Source of the DNA: Wallemia ichthyophaga EXF-994
Lineage: Eukaryota; Basidiomycota; Wallemiomycetes; Wallemiales; Wallemiaceae
Assembly (NCBI RefSeq): GCF_000400465.1
Contig: NW_008806285.1
Coordinates: 62,001-126,000 of the forward strand
Length of the DNA stretch: 64,000 bases
Direction: 5' to 3'
In this document: in pieces, positions 31,704 through 42,813 of the stretch
Layout of the letters: each line of letters opens with the position of its first letter
How positions within the stretch are numbered: position 1 is the stretch's first letter
Position numbers and translations under genes: made by a program
Notes under the pieces: generated by a model
The model's database searches: none
What the model was told of the DNA's origin: nothing
Seen by the model: only the letters and a program-made list of their open reading frames with translations

Positions 31704-34700
31704 TCAACATCCTTCCAGCACCCTCAGTGCGACTGCTGAGTTCCCGACATCCTTCATACACAGCCAAACAATATCGACATTGCGCACTGAGAGCGCTTCA
31801 TACAGTGAGACAATGTCGTCCTTCAGCAAGGGGTGGTGTAAGAGGGCTGTAAAGTCAGCACTGAGCTGCCAAACCAGCTCGTCCGCAACAGCTATCTCCT
31901 GCACCACACTCCTCATTGCGTCCACTAGAGCCTTATGCGCGCGCTTAGCTGGGGTTGTGTTTTGGTAATATTCTATTCCATTATCCGTGCTCTTTGCGTT
32001 GCTTACTGTGTTGATATCTCTACCATTACCATTTACATCACCACTCAACCCCCGCCTTAGCCCCTCAAATCCGATGGTGCGTCTAATCAGTGGATACGCT
32101 TCTTCCACAATGCGCATACTCATGAACGCACCCGTCTCAACAGCTAGCACGTTTATAAGCTCAAAAGCGGTAGCTATAACATGAGGACTCTCTTCGTACT
32201 CTTCCCCTTTCTTGGCAGCTTTTTCGGATAGGAGGCGGTGGAGTATATACGGCCATGCCCTGTGCACCACAGGCAGCACGTCACTATGGTGACCTGAGCG
32301 CATCAGCACTCTTACCGCATTTCCCATCAGCATGACAGTCCTAGCGCGTAAGAAAGCTGACTGGTGAGTGAGGAAGTGCAAAGCCTTGGACATAATCTTA
32401 AGACAAATGCTCTGCGATCTATTGAGTGGTTCTTTGGGTGTATCTTCTGGCGTTTGCTCCTGATCTACGTTGTGCGGTTCGCGTAGTTCATCCCAAGCTT
32501 GGTGTGGCGTCGGTCCGAAGTCTTCCACACCCTCTTCAGGTGGATCAGCGTGGAGATCGCGAAGCCAATCACTCAGCCCCTCCAGCTCAGCTGCAGAATC
32601 AGGCCGAGAATCAGCCACTGCTACCTCACGTTCACGTTCACCCACTACCTCATCGTCCGTACTGGGCAGGATGGCAGCATCGTCGGACATCACGCTGACA
32701 ATCGTGTCCAGAACGGCAAGCAGTCCCTCTCCCAGCAGAGGTATATCATGGTAATCGTCCAAACTCTCGAATATATCCTCCACCACTCCCTGTAACTTGC
32801 TTATCAGCGCTGCACCGACCAGTCTCATAGCAGCTATCAACACGCGCGGCGCTGCGACATCTAGCCTGACTGGATTTAGATATGATGTAACGCTATTGAG
32901 CAAGTAGTCTGCGTTATCGAGTATCGCGCCACTCGTGCTAGCGTATCCGAAGTAGTAGCTGACACTAGCGAGCGTGCTCCTGCTATGCTCCATGACAGTA
33001 AGAGTGGGGCTATCCAAGCGCGACAGAACGTAGTAGAGTGTGTGGTTGAGCTGGGGTCTACCTTCATAGCCCAGAACATAGCTAGTGGTAGCGATCATGC
33101 GCAAAGTGATGAGTGTAATCAACGTCACCCGCACTCTTTTCTCCAATTTCGCGTTCGATTGCGGTGTGTACTTGAAATTATCAGCCAGCGTTTCCACCTT
33201 ATCGAGACCGCGCACGTGTTCAGAAGGGAGATTGGTATCGGAATGGGGTACGACCTCCTCGCTCACTTCATGATCCCCTTCCATTCTATCTAATTGCTCA
33301 GCCTCGAGACTGAACTTAACGACGCTCCGGCCGAGCTTCACGGCGAGCTTGTGAGCCATTGCGACAGAGGACCGCGCTCGAGCCATCCCCTGCAAGATGC
33401 AACAACACAGCCATAGAGCGCTCGCAGCAGCCCTAGAATGCAGATTACGCTGAGCAAGGCTGAAGAAATATTCCACCGAATGAGACGCCCTATCCCCGAA
33501 CGCACATCCGAGAGCTACCAGCGCTCTGCGTATACACTCCCCGTCTTTACTATCGACGCTCTCGAACGGCATAGCAGGGAAACCGAACCATGGATCATCA
33601 GAGCCGTCGACCCCGATTTCAAAAGCTGCATCAGGGGTGCTACTCCACAGTATACTTCTGCTCGCATTTACTGATACGCTCTCCCCACTGATGGGCGGTG
33701 TCGCGAACGGAATGCAGTCGATTAGCCCCCATGCCCACTTCTCTACTCCGCCGCGCGCACCGAGTATATCATCCATAGGAATCCCACTCAGGCTCGTGCG
33801 CATTGTGAGAGCGGCTACAGCTTCGATCTGCGCCGTTGTTGCTTGTATGCCGCTACTGTCGCGCGATCTGATCGCTGAAGGGATTGCAATGAGCGCATCG
33901 CGCGCGTGCTGCTTCAGAAGTGATTCTAGTATCTTGCGGTGCGGCTCTAACGACAGAAGTCGACTGAGTGCTTCTTTGGCGATCAACGACACTTCACTCG
34001 ATGCCTGGCTGTCTACAGAAAGCATCAAAAGGTTTGATAGAAGCAGTCTGTGACAGTTGTCGAGAGTACCGATACACGATTCGAGCAGATCTGCTGACAG
34101 TTTTGCAACAGCTCGCCTCACCCTGCTGGACTGGTGCTTCACCACTTTCGAAGTGGAGATGAGAACGAGACATATCTGGTGCACGGTGCCCTGCAGCCAA
34201 GAAGGTGTGCGTATCCCTTCCTCTTTCTTCGTAGTGCTAGGTGGAGCGAAAAGAGATGACGCTACTGGTATACTCCCTTCATCCCTCCTATGTCTTTCAT
34301 CCACCTTACCTCTCACCTCCAAACTCTCCAAATCAATCCGATTTGCCAGTTCAGTCAAGTCGGCAATCTGCACCGGCTGAAGTGCTGCACATAGATCATC
34401 GTTGAGAGTCGACATGACAATCAGCCGTAGTGTTTCCAAGGCTGCTACTGCCAACTCGCTATTGATATGGTTTTCGCCTTTTAGGATCTTGGTTATCGAG
34501 CTCGCTGTGCCCGGCAACAAAACAGCGTTGATGTCAGGCTTATCGAAAGCGTATTCGCCTACATACACACCTACTAGCTGCAAGGAGCGTGTGCGTAGAG
34601 TGATAAATGTGTGCAATGTAGCCAAATCGAGTAATTGAGCAATAAGTGATCCTAATATCGACATGCGCTTCGTTGTGAGGAGAGAGGCGTGATCGAGGGA

Positions 34701-35190
34701 AGGATTTAAACTAAGAGTGTGAATCAACTCAACGCATGAAAGCAGTTGCACCTCTGACTTGCCTCCTTTTATGCTGTTGATTAGTGTCATCGCAGACAGC
34801 ATCCACAACTGCTCCCATTCAGCAGTGGGCACGCCTTCCAGGGCCCAAACTTTGGATATAGAATTGAGAGCATTGATAACAGCCACAGATCCCTTCTCAG
34901 GGAGCTCTGTGGGCGATATATGGCGGAGAAGGCCAGCTATTGGGAAGAAGACGTAGCGTATGAGCTGGAGAGAGCTATTTGTGGTGCTTAAATTAAGGCT
35001 GAGTGAATCTGAGAGTTCTTCAAGTGCTGAGAGCAGTCCTGGCTCGTTTGGTGTTAGATTCGGCTTCGTTACGAGGAAGTTGAGTCTGACGCAGGCAGGT
35101 TTGAGCTGAGCGTGGGTGTGAGCGCGGCGAAAGTACGTATATAGCCTCGCTCACAGCCTGGAAAGCGGTATTTCGCGCATCGTCGACCAT
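31704..35190 (-). CDS. TTI1: TTI1, TEL2-interacting protein (HEAT-repeat, TTT complex)
   Basis: Subunit of the Tel2-Tti1-Tti2 cochaperone complex that stabilises PI3K-like kinases such as TOR and ATM/ATR. Exons 35190-35155 and 35105-31704 give 1,145 aa. Splicing joins FQA to LKPACVRL, the usual TTI1 start. The rest is HEAT-like helices such as RTRSLQLVGVYVGEY and ALHFLTHQSAFLRARTVML near the C-terminus, matching the conserved TTI1 tail. A roughly 100-residue acidic linker (DDEVVGERERE) interrupts the repeats. A TOR gene lies about 30 kb away in the same window. Confidence 0.82.
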
Positions 35191-35295
35191 CTCTGCAATC
35201 CTCGATGATGAAAGCTAAGACTAGAGATAAGAAATTGAGATTATTTTACAAATTGTTTATCGCATTATACCGAGACTTGAGGCTTAAAATTATGT

Positions 35296-37105
35296 CTAAA
35301 CAGTATGACTGGCTGATTTGCTTTTTATACGCCAAGCAGACAAAGGCAAACCTAGAATGAATGTTAGTAGAAGCCATAGGCGTATCCTTCAACTCACGCT
35401 GCAGTTTACGCGCTGTAGGATAAATATAAGCGGCTAGAATTACAGCCCCGAGCACAACACAGATGGTGCTGGTGACAAAGTAGCCATCGCGTTCAACAAC
35501 ACACTTTCCACCGATATCCGAACACACAGATTTGGCATGCTCAGAACTGCAGTCCTCTGCCTTGACGATGACGTCCTCATTCTCTTCATGGACGTGACAA
35601 GTAGCGATACTGAGTCCATCGACAGCCTTGAGAACGAAATAGCGCGGCCACGTTCCACCAAGATTCGACACTGTGTTGAGGAGGGTCATGTACGTTCCTC
35701 CAATCAGCGGATCCGCTATCTGGGTGTGGAAGGCGCATATGCCGACGAATTGGACAGTAGACATGAATCCACCGACGAGTGTCATTGCAATCACCGATGT
35801 GAATATCGTCGCAGTCACTGGTGGTTCTATAAACTTGATGGCTAGCATCGCAACAACGGCGTAGACTAGTCTGCCGATGAATGCACTTAGCCATGGTTTG
35901 AGTGGGTTGCGACCTTGTGACCACTGCGCAGCTAGCCAGCCACCAATGATCTGCACAGGAAAATCTATAAGCACTGCTAAAGCGAGGTCCTCCTTGCTCA
36001 ACCCTTTCTCTAACAACTTGAGCGAAGTGACGGCTTCATTTGCTTGGAAACCAATTTTAGCGACGAGGTGAATCATGACAAACGATTGGACGTGTTTGAG
36101 CTTTAAAATAGAAAGCATTTGGCTGTACACCTTCTTGATGTCCATCTCATCCTCGTCGGTGATGACATTCTCTTCTTTCTTGAAAAACGTAAGCCAGACT
36201 GTGAACAGGACGAATACTGCACCAAAGAATTGGAGGTATCCCCCAAGAGTAACTAGAGGGACTTCTAAAGGAGTTGATCTAAAGTATTTGTTGCTGAATT
36301 CAATCGAATTCAACGCCAAGAAGACGGTGAAAGAGAGAAAGTAGCCCGTATTCAAGCCAATAGTCTGAGCTGTAGATGCAAAGGAGAGATTTTCGTTGCT
36401 GAGCAAGGTTAATGCCCATCCGTCTACTGCAATGTCTTGAGTTGCAGCCAAGAAAATGAGCATGAAGAAGGTGAAAGTGAGTAAATTGACGTCCGGTACC
36501 TCCTAAAGGGCAATTGAGTTTTGATTACGCGTAAAATTACCGCACTCACCTGCGCTAAACTGTCTTGGATCCAGAAGGACATCCAGTACATCATTGCACC
36601 GACTAGAAACTGGATGGGTACGATCCAGCTCTTGCGTCTGCCCAATTTGGGATTAAAGCAAGCATCCACGATGGGTGACCAGAATAGCTTGAGTGAATAA
36701 GGGTATGTAGATAGCGAGAAGAAGCCAATTTGCGAGTAGCTGAGTTTCGCTTTGAGAAGAAAAGGGATACTGCCAAAAGCTAATCCTGTGGGTACGCCCT
36801 GTAGGAGATCTTAATATCTCGATGAGCTGTGTGGTGATGAAATCGAGCGTAAGAAACTCACACAAGATGACCAAGATTATCATTGCAGATCTATCCTTGT
36901 GGTACCAAATGTCAAAGAAGCCGCGATCGGAAGATTGTTGCGCTGTCTTCTTTGCGTCGTCATTGGCTTCCAAATGGATATCGAGCTCGTTGATGACGGG
37001 CTTAGGAGATGGAGATATACGCGGAGATCTACCGCTCTTGAGGTTGTTCCTCGATGGTTTCTTCCTCGCTGGCATCTGAAGATGGGCGTTTGGTGACAAA
37101 GACAT
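35296..37105 (-). CDS. Acetyl-CoA transporter (SLC33A1/AT-1 family)
   Basis: ER membrane carrier thought to bring acetyl-CoA into the secretory pathway for acetylation. Exons 37105-36862, 36809-36550, 36502-35398 and 35351-35296 give 554 aa. After a basic cytosolic N-terminus come multiple helices with family motifs: YLLQGVPTGLAFG, ATQDIAVDGWAL, ASTAQTIGLNTGYFLSF, NTVSNLGGTWPR. The last small exon gives LQRLPLSAWRIKSKS, the expected C-terminus. Without the 35352-35397 intron the frame ends in unrelated sequence. Its ATG is 31 bp from the divergent YPI1 ATG. Confidence 0.9.
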
Positions 37106-37136
37106 TCCTGCGAGTGAACAGCCATCATCAATTATC

Positions 37137-37557
37137 ATGGAAACAGAACGCAGCCAAACAGGCCAAGGGAGTGAGACGGTGGAAGGAACAGAGAGCAGAA
37201 CACAGCTGCAACGACACCAAAGCCAGGTGCTGAAATTGAGAGGAGATGAGCCAAAACAGCGGGAACAGCGGGAACGAGGCGGAGGAGTGAGGTGGGAACA
37301 AGGCACAGTAGATAATGAGCATATGGGGAAGAAAAAGTCAAAGAGTGCGTGTTATCTCCTGCTATTCCAACGCATCTGACGCATCTCCAGTCTGCTGCAT
37401 CTACCACAAGCCAAAGAGATTTGATGAGTCGTCGGACGAGTCAGATTGCAGTGACAACGAGCACCGTCACGCTAGCAACTGCAATCTCAACAAATACGAT
37501 AATCCTAGCCATACAAGCCATCGACACGGAGCATCTAAGGACAAGGATACCGCCTGA
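37137..37557 (+). CDS. YPI1: Type 1 protein phosphatase inhibitor YPI1 (PPP1R11/inhibitor-3)
   Basis: Small inhibitor and regulator of PP1 (Glc7). Exons 37137-37344 and 37391-37557 give 124 aa. The junction builds the family hallmark GKKKSKICCIYHKP, followed by FDESSDESD. Upstream, residues 55-60 (GGVRW) hold an RVxF-type PP1-docking site, followed by DNEHMGKK. The N-terminus is polar and Gln/Glu-rich. Length and motif order match yeast YPI1 and human inhibitor-3. It shares a 31-bp gap with the acetyl-CoA transporter start, so the two promoters must overlap. Confidence 0.9.
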
Positions 37558-37655
37558 GATGGCTGCCAGATCTACCGCCTATTCATACAGGTTAATTATG
37601 TCTTGTATTTTTATCTATTCGCTGCAATCTCTTCTTTATCTTTCACCACCACGCG

Positions 37656-39277
37656 ATGGACGAATTCGCCAATGAACTATTCAGCGACGGCGGCGACGGT
37701 GCCGACGAAGCATACGAAGATGCCACATACCAAGAAGATATGATGGAAGATCACGATATTATCTCAGTAAATCTCCGCGGTGCAGATAAAGAGCAAGTGA
37801 GCCCGCACTCAGCCTCACAGATGATACGGCGGGCGATCATCCACGAAGCCCAACACGCAGGCTTCGAGCGAGCCACCGAAGATGCCATGATCGAGATTGA
37901 GCGACACGCCGTCTTCTGTGCGTCTCGCCATCCTATCTTCTCTAAAACACCCCCTAACCTGCAACAGGCATAGAGAGTCTTGCCAAAATGACCATGCAAT
38001 ACACAGAAAATGCCTACAGGACTGAAGCGACGCTGCATGAAGTCAGTGAAGCTTTCAGCGACGTCGGTATGACTGCCTCAGAAATGAACCCGATAGCAGA
38101 GCGCAACCGCGGTATTAAATCGACTAAACTGCTCCCGACGCCTATATCGACAATGCATCAATTCAAGGACCCAACCGAGGATTTCTTGCCAAGTGACGAT
38201 GAGCAGGATCCTGAGTATCGCATGGTGCAGCAGGAAGCTATGGATAAAATGCTCGAGCTCGCACCGTATGGTATAGGTCCGCGTTTGCCTCCAAGACATG
38301 CTTACCATCGTACTGCCGTCTATCCCACTCCACATAGGACTCAGACGCCTTTGGCGCACTTGGATAGGAAGCAGAATACAAGCAGGCTGGTTGAAAGGGC
38401 TCTTAAGTCGCTGATTGAAAGGACTCAGGTGGCTACAGAGTCCTCCCTGATGGCGAAGAATCAGCAGGCGCTGGGCGAAAGCCTTGATGACGATGACGCG
38501 GGTATAGTGCCAGTCCAAGAGAAGAAGGACGACGTTAGTGCTGGAGCAGAGCAGGAAGGACAGAAAGGGCAGCTGCCAGCATCAACAGCAGCGCCTCTTC
38601 AGCCTAGCACGAGTGAGCCAACTGAGGCTCAAGCAATGGAAGGTGTCCAGGTGGAGAAAAAGTATGGTGAAGCTGCACCAATAGTACCTGAGGTAGTGCA
38701 ACCGCAAGTCGAGGAGACGCCTGCTGAGCCAAAGCAGAGCGATCGTCAGCGGCCGGAAGAGGCAGGAGCGGGAGAAGCAAACGAAGAGCAGCAGCAGCAG
38801 CAACCAGAATCAATTGCTGTAATTTCTGCAGGGTCCGCACAACCAGAGCAACCAGAGCAACCAACACAGCCGTCTGAACAAACATCAAGATTACCACCTA
38901 CACAAGAACCAACAGAAGTGGCAGAACCATCCACACCTACGATCACTCAAAGTGAACCGTCTCATACAACTCTCGAAAAAGAAAAAGAACCTTCAACCAA
39001 AACAAATGGGGCGGACTCGCCAATGAAAGAGCACACGAAGCAAGCCAATAAACCACCCTGGCTGCAGAATATACAGATCGACGCGAATATTCTTAAAGAG
39101 CTGCCACTCGAATTTGGGATAGTTAATTTTGGCGATGCTGGTGAAGCACTTAACACTTCTTCGAGCATGAACATGCCATCGAATGGGCGGGGTGGAGGCC
39201 ACGCGCAGCTGGTACCAACCGATAGTGATGCATCGGGGTATGAGTCGCGCGTAAAGAGGAGACGCTGGAAGGTGTAA
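37656..39277 (+). CDS. TAF8: Transcription initiation factor TFIID subunit 8-like (TAF8)
   Basis: Exons 37656-37917 and 37968-39277 give 523 aa. Residues 45-125 form a bromodomain-associated histone fold: QMIRRAIIHEAQHAGFERAT, IESLAKMTMQYTENAY and EVSEAFSDVGM. A TAF8 C-terminal-type motif, LPPRHAYHRTAVYP, follows at about residue 220. TAF8 pairs with TAF10 inside TFIID. The second half is disordered, rich in Gln, Glu and Pro, with repeats such as QPEQPEQPTQP, and ends with a basic VKRRRWKV. TAF3 or SPT7 would be alternatives, but the second motif favours TAF8. Confidence 0.83.
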
Positions 39278-39352
39278 TATGTGTGTATATGTGCATTCAA
39301 TGTGATTCCATTATCTCTAAAGACTCAGGCTTAATTTTGGCCGTTGCACTCG

Positions 39353-40325
39353 CTAAAATCCTTTGCAACTCTTCCACTCGGCGTCTTGCTGCTGTACATT
39401 GAGTCTATTGGCCAACTCAACCAGTCCAATATTACGAGTCGAGGGATGAACGTCAGAGAAAGGCACACGACCGTCGAGAAAGATGTCAAATTCCTCCGGA
39501 TGCACCGTCTCAGGCTCGTCCTCCTCCTGTTCGCGAGCAATGTACACGGTGCGCATGCCTACAGCTCTAGCGCCTCTGCAATCATTTGCATGTGCGGCAA
39601 CCATAGCGCACTGCTCCGGGCGTAAGCCGAGCCATCTAGCGATGCTCAAGTAAGTTTCCGGGTGAGGTTTATAAACACGGGGGATATCAGCCCCGCAGAT
39701 GAAATCCCAACGGAGGTTGGCATGTTTAGCCATATCCACCAGCAGCCTGCAGTGACCGTTGCTCAGCGTGGCGACGACGTACTTCTGTTTCAGAAGGTCG
39801 ATCCCATGCGCGGCGTCAGGCCAAGCGTCCAGATCGTGCCAAATGAGAGAGAGGTCGTCGAGCTGTGCCGGGGTGTAGACATGATCGATGGCGTACTTGT
39901 GCGTGAGCGCGTCGAGTGCGTTTCGATGGAACGTATCGACCGTGGGGAAGTGGGAGTGTGTGGGTGCGACACCGCGTGAGTGCTCAGCTACACCCCTCTT
40001 GAACGCCTCGCGCCAGTCAGCGAGGAATGCCGCCCAGTTCACCCTTTCCAGTCGCTCAGCGTCTGCGTGCGCACTAGCGCGCCGACAAAGCTCAGCGTGC
40101 ACCGTGTGGTGCCAGTTGACAGTGGTGCCGAAAGCATCGACAATAAGCGCCTGGATTCGGTGTGAGCGTGGACTTGCACTGGTGGACTTGCACGCTTGTA
40201 CTCACTTTCACTCCTTGCTGACGTGCTGGCTCAGCCACTGCACCTCCGTCGCTGATCAACCCCCACTCACCATTTTCGCGTGTGTTGTAGTGGCTGTGGC
40301 TCAGAAGTTTCAAACAATACGTCAT
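39353..40325 (-). CDS. HAD-superfamily hydrolase, haloacid dehalogenase type II
   Basis: Exons 40325-40206 and 40150-39353 give 305 aa. Splicing joins GVK to ALIVDAFGTTVNW, which supplies the HAD nucleophile Asp in DxFGT. Motif II is in ATLSNGHCRLL, the conserved Lys in YKPHPETYL, and motif IV in MVAAHANDCRGARA. Spacing and sequence fit the L-2-haloacid dehalogenase group, common in fungi and usually acting on haloacids or as phosphatases of unknown substrate. The ATG overlaps the TGA of an open frame just upstream on the same strand (see the 40322-40605 entry), so an upstream exon cannot be excluded. Confidence 0.85.
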
Positions 40326-40605
40326 TCGATAGTAACGATAAAAATTGCATACTCCCCAACGCCCGACGGACTCTCACGCCGAATGTCACCCCCGCGCTCT
40401 ATCTGTTTCCCTTCTGCACGAGCCTCCTGGATGCGATGCAACGCCAATGATTGCTGCTTCTGCCCGGCACGAACCAGGCACGGCGTACTCACTGGTGGTA
40501 TACTTGGTGAGCCGAGTAGAAAATACGTAAGCAGCTAAACACATATTTTCTCCACCACTTGCTTCGCTCCACCAATGTATTTATCATATCGTCCAGACTA
40601 TCCAT
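40322..40605 (-). other. Possible small unrecognised gene upstream of the HAD gene
   Basis: Two coding-like frames lie here. One starts at ATG 40605 and gives 37 codons (MDSLDDMINTLVERS...). A second, in another frame, runs about 64 codons to a TGA at 40322-40324 and looks helical and charged (KQQSLALHRIQEARAEGKQ). A 38-nt intron could join them in phase 0, but it is shorter than others here and lacks a clear branch site. The TGA overlaps the HAD ATG. It could be a small gene of about 80 aa, a 5' exon, or chance. I recognise no family. Confidence 0.25.
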
Positions 40606-41009
40606 ATCTTCTGCTTGCTATTTGATAGCTCCACTGCGGTATCATCAGGGACAACTAAATGAAGCCCTTTACGAGTTCTTCAAAACGCAATTGACTACGT
40701 ACCAGAGATACTCCGGTGGTTCAGCGTAGTTGAGAAACACTAGTAATTTACAAATCACGACGCTGGTCAAGAAACGCTTTCGGTGAATTCAACACCTCCT
40801 TTGACTCCTCATACTTTAAGGAGTATTGATGGACGCAGTTTATAACATTTATCGTCTTAACAACATAATCAGATTTCATCATCAGGAAAAACTAATACAA
40901 AGCACCATATATACTATCGTTTTATGCACGCACTAAGCAGAGAGAATTGAAAAAAGTGTATCATTGAAATAAAGTGAGAGTGAGAATTTTATTATCATAG
41001 TGGTACATA
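40606..41009. other. Intergenic region, nothing recognised
   Basis: About 400 AT-rich bases between the possible small gene and the NDUFV1 stop. No gene, tRNA or transposon remnant was seen. A short imperfect palindrome around an ATACTTTAAGGAGTAT string lies near 40812. Confidence 0.5.
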
Positions 41010-42628
41010 TTACGCAGCTGCTGGTGGAGGAATAGAAGCACCTCTGTTATCAGGAATAGCAATGTTTGGGTTATGGTCTTTGAGCAGCTTACCACCGTAC
41101 ATAACGACGCCATTCTCGCGCTGGAATTCTTTGATTCTCTGCTCCATCTGTGGTCTGAAGTGTCTAACGAGACCTTGGATTGGCCACGCTGCGGCGTCAC
41201 CGAGTGCGCAGATGGTGTGACCTTCAATCTGCTTGGATAATTCAACCAACATGTCAATCTCCCTATTGGCAGCTTGGCCGTTCTCGAATCTGTTCATCAT
41301 GTTGTACATCCACGAAGTACCCTCTCTGCATGGTGTGCATTGTCCACATGACTCGTGTTTGTAGAACTTTGCGAATCTCGAAATAGCTTTGACCATATCG
41401 GTGGACTGATCCATGACGATGATTGCTCCAGTACCGAGGGATGTTTGAGCATCCTTGAGAGAGTCGAAATCCATGAGAACGTCGGTACAAACATCTCTTG
41501 GGATGACAGGCACAGATGCACCACCAGGTACTATGCCCTGGAGGTTCTGCCAACCGCCCTTGACACCACCGCAGTGTCTCTCGATGAGTTCCTTCAGGGG
41601 CACCGACATCTCTTCTTCGACGACACATGGGTTGTTGACGTGTCCAGAAATGGCAAACAATTTTGTACCTGAATTCCTGTCTCTGCCGAACGAGTCAAAC
41701 CAAGAAGGACCTCTTCTAACAATGGTTGGAACAACTGCCACTGTTTCTACATTTGCGACAGTGGTTGGACAACCGAAAACACCGACATCGGCAGGGAATG
41801 GAGGCTTAAGCCTTGGCTTACCCTGCTTGCCCTCGATAGATTCAATAAGCGCAGTCTCTTCACCGCAAATGTATGCACCGGCACCACGGTGGATGAAGAC
41901 GTCGAACTTGTAGCCAGAGCCGCAGGCGTTTTCACCTATCAAACCAGCTTTGTAAGCTTCGTCGATGGCTTGCTGGAGTCTGACGGCCTCGTGGTAAAAT
42001 TCACCACGGATGTATATGTAAGAAGCAGAGGCATTCATAGCTCTGCCGGCAACCAAACAGCCTTCAATGAGTTTGTGTGGGTCACCACGCATGATTTCTC
42101 TGTCCTTGCAGGTGCCTGGTTCACCTTCATCAGCGTTGACGACCAAGTAGCGAGGTCTGGAATCTTTATCCCAGCCAGGCTTGTTCATGAAGGACCATTT
42201 CAAGCCTGAAGGGAAACCAGCGCCACCTCTGCCTCGAAGTCCTGAGTCTTTAACGGCTTGGATAAGGTACTGGTCACCCTTCAAGACAATTTCCTTCGTC
42301 TTGTGCCAGTCACCACGACTCATTGCGCCTTTGAGGCTGAAGTCGTGGCGGTCGTACAAGTTAGTGAAGATTCTTGCGGGGAGTTAGAATGAGAGTGGGC
42401 AGCGTACAAGTACACATACCTATCTTGATCTATTGGAAAGCACGCGTCAGCCACCTACACATAATCCTCACGCCATTCTCACCTTTCAAACCGCCGTATC
42501 CTCTGCAACGCCACAGTGTAAGCGGGATAGAGATGCGGATAAAAGCGCACTAACCTAACTGGTGGCTCTGAAACCGATGCAAACGATCTCGCAGACCTTA
42601 GAACACTTTTTTGAACGCGGTTCAACAT
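41010..42628 (-). CDS. NADH:ubiquinone oxidoreductase 51-kDa subunit (complex I, NDUFV1)
   Basis: Carries FMN, the NADH site and a 4Fe-4S cluster at the tip of complex I. Four exons, 42628-42555, 42502-42483 (20 nt), 42429-42420 (10 nt) and 42372-41010, give 488 aa with consistent phases. The two tiny exons are needed to build [20 protein letters not shown], the conserved mature N-terminus. Motifs: [13 protein letters not shown] and [14 protein letters not shown] for FMN/NADH, and [10 protein letters not shown] plus a later Cys in [10 protein letters not shown] for the iron-sulphur cluster. The N-terminus ([16 protein letters not shown]) is a mitochondrial presequence. Confidence 0.95.
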
Positions 42629-42813
42629 GGTGGTTTTGGTAGAAATAACGCACACAAAACAGCGTACACAACGCACGCACAAAGAAAAGTTTAAATAAAT
42701 AAATAAATACATAGCTGTGCATCCTCTGTGGCTTTCGCATCTCCAACTCTGCATATATCTCAAATCAGTTTCAGCCAGTCACAATTGAGATATTTGAAAT
42801 GAGGCCATGCAGG

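Noticed and set aside
37128-37407. Minus-strand hydrophobic frames over YPI1
   Set aside because: Antisense to YPI1, whose spliced protein shows all inhibitor-3 motifs.
40812-40845. Imperfect palindrome around ATACTTTAAGGAGTAT
   Set aside because: Short, in AT-rich sequence, with no target-site duplication or coding content to suggest a transposon remnant.
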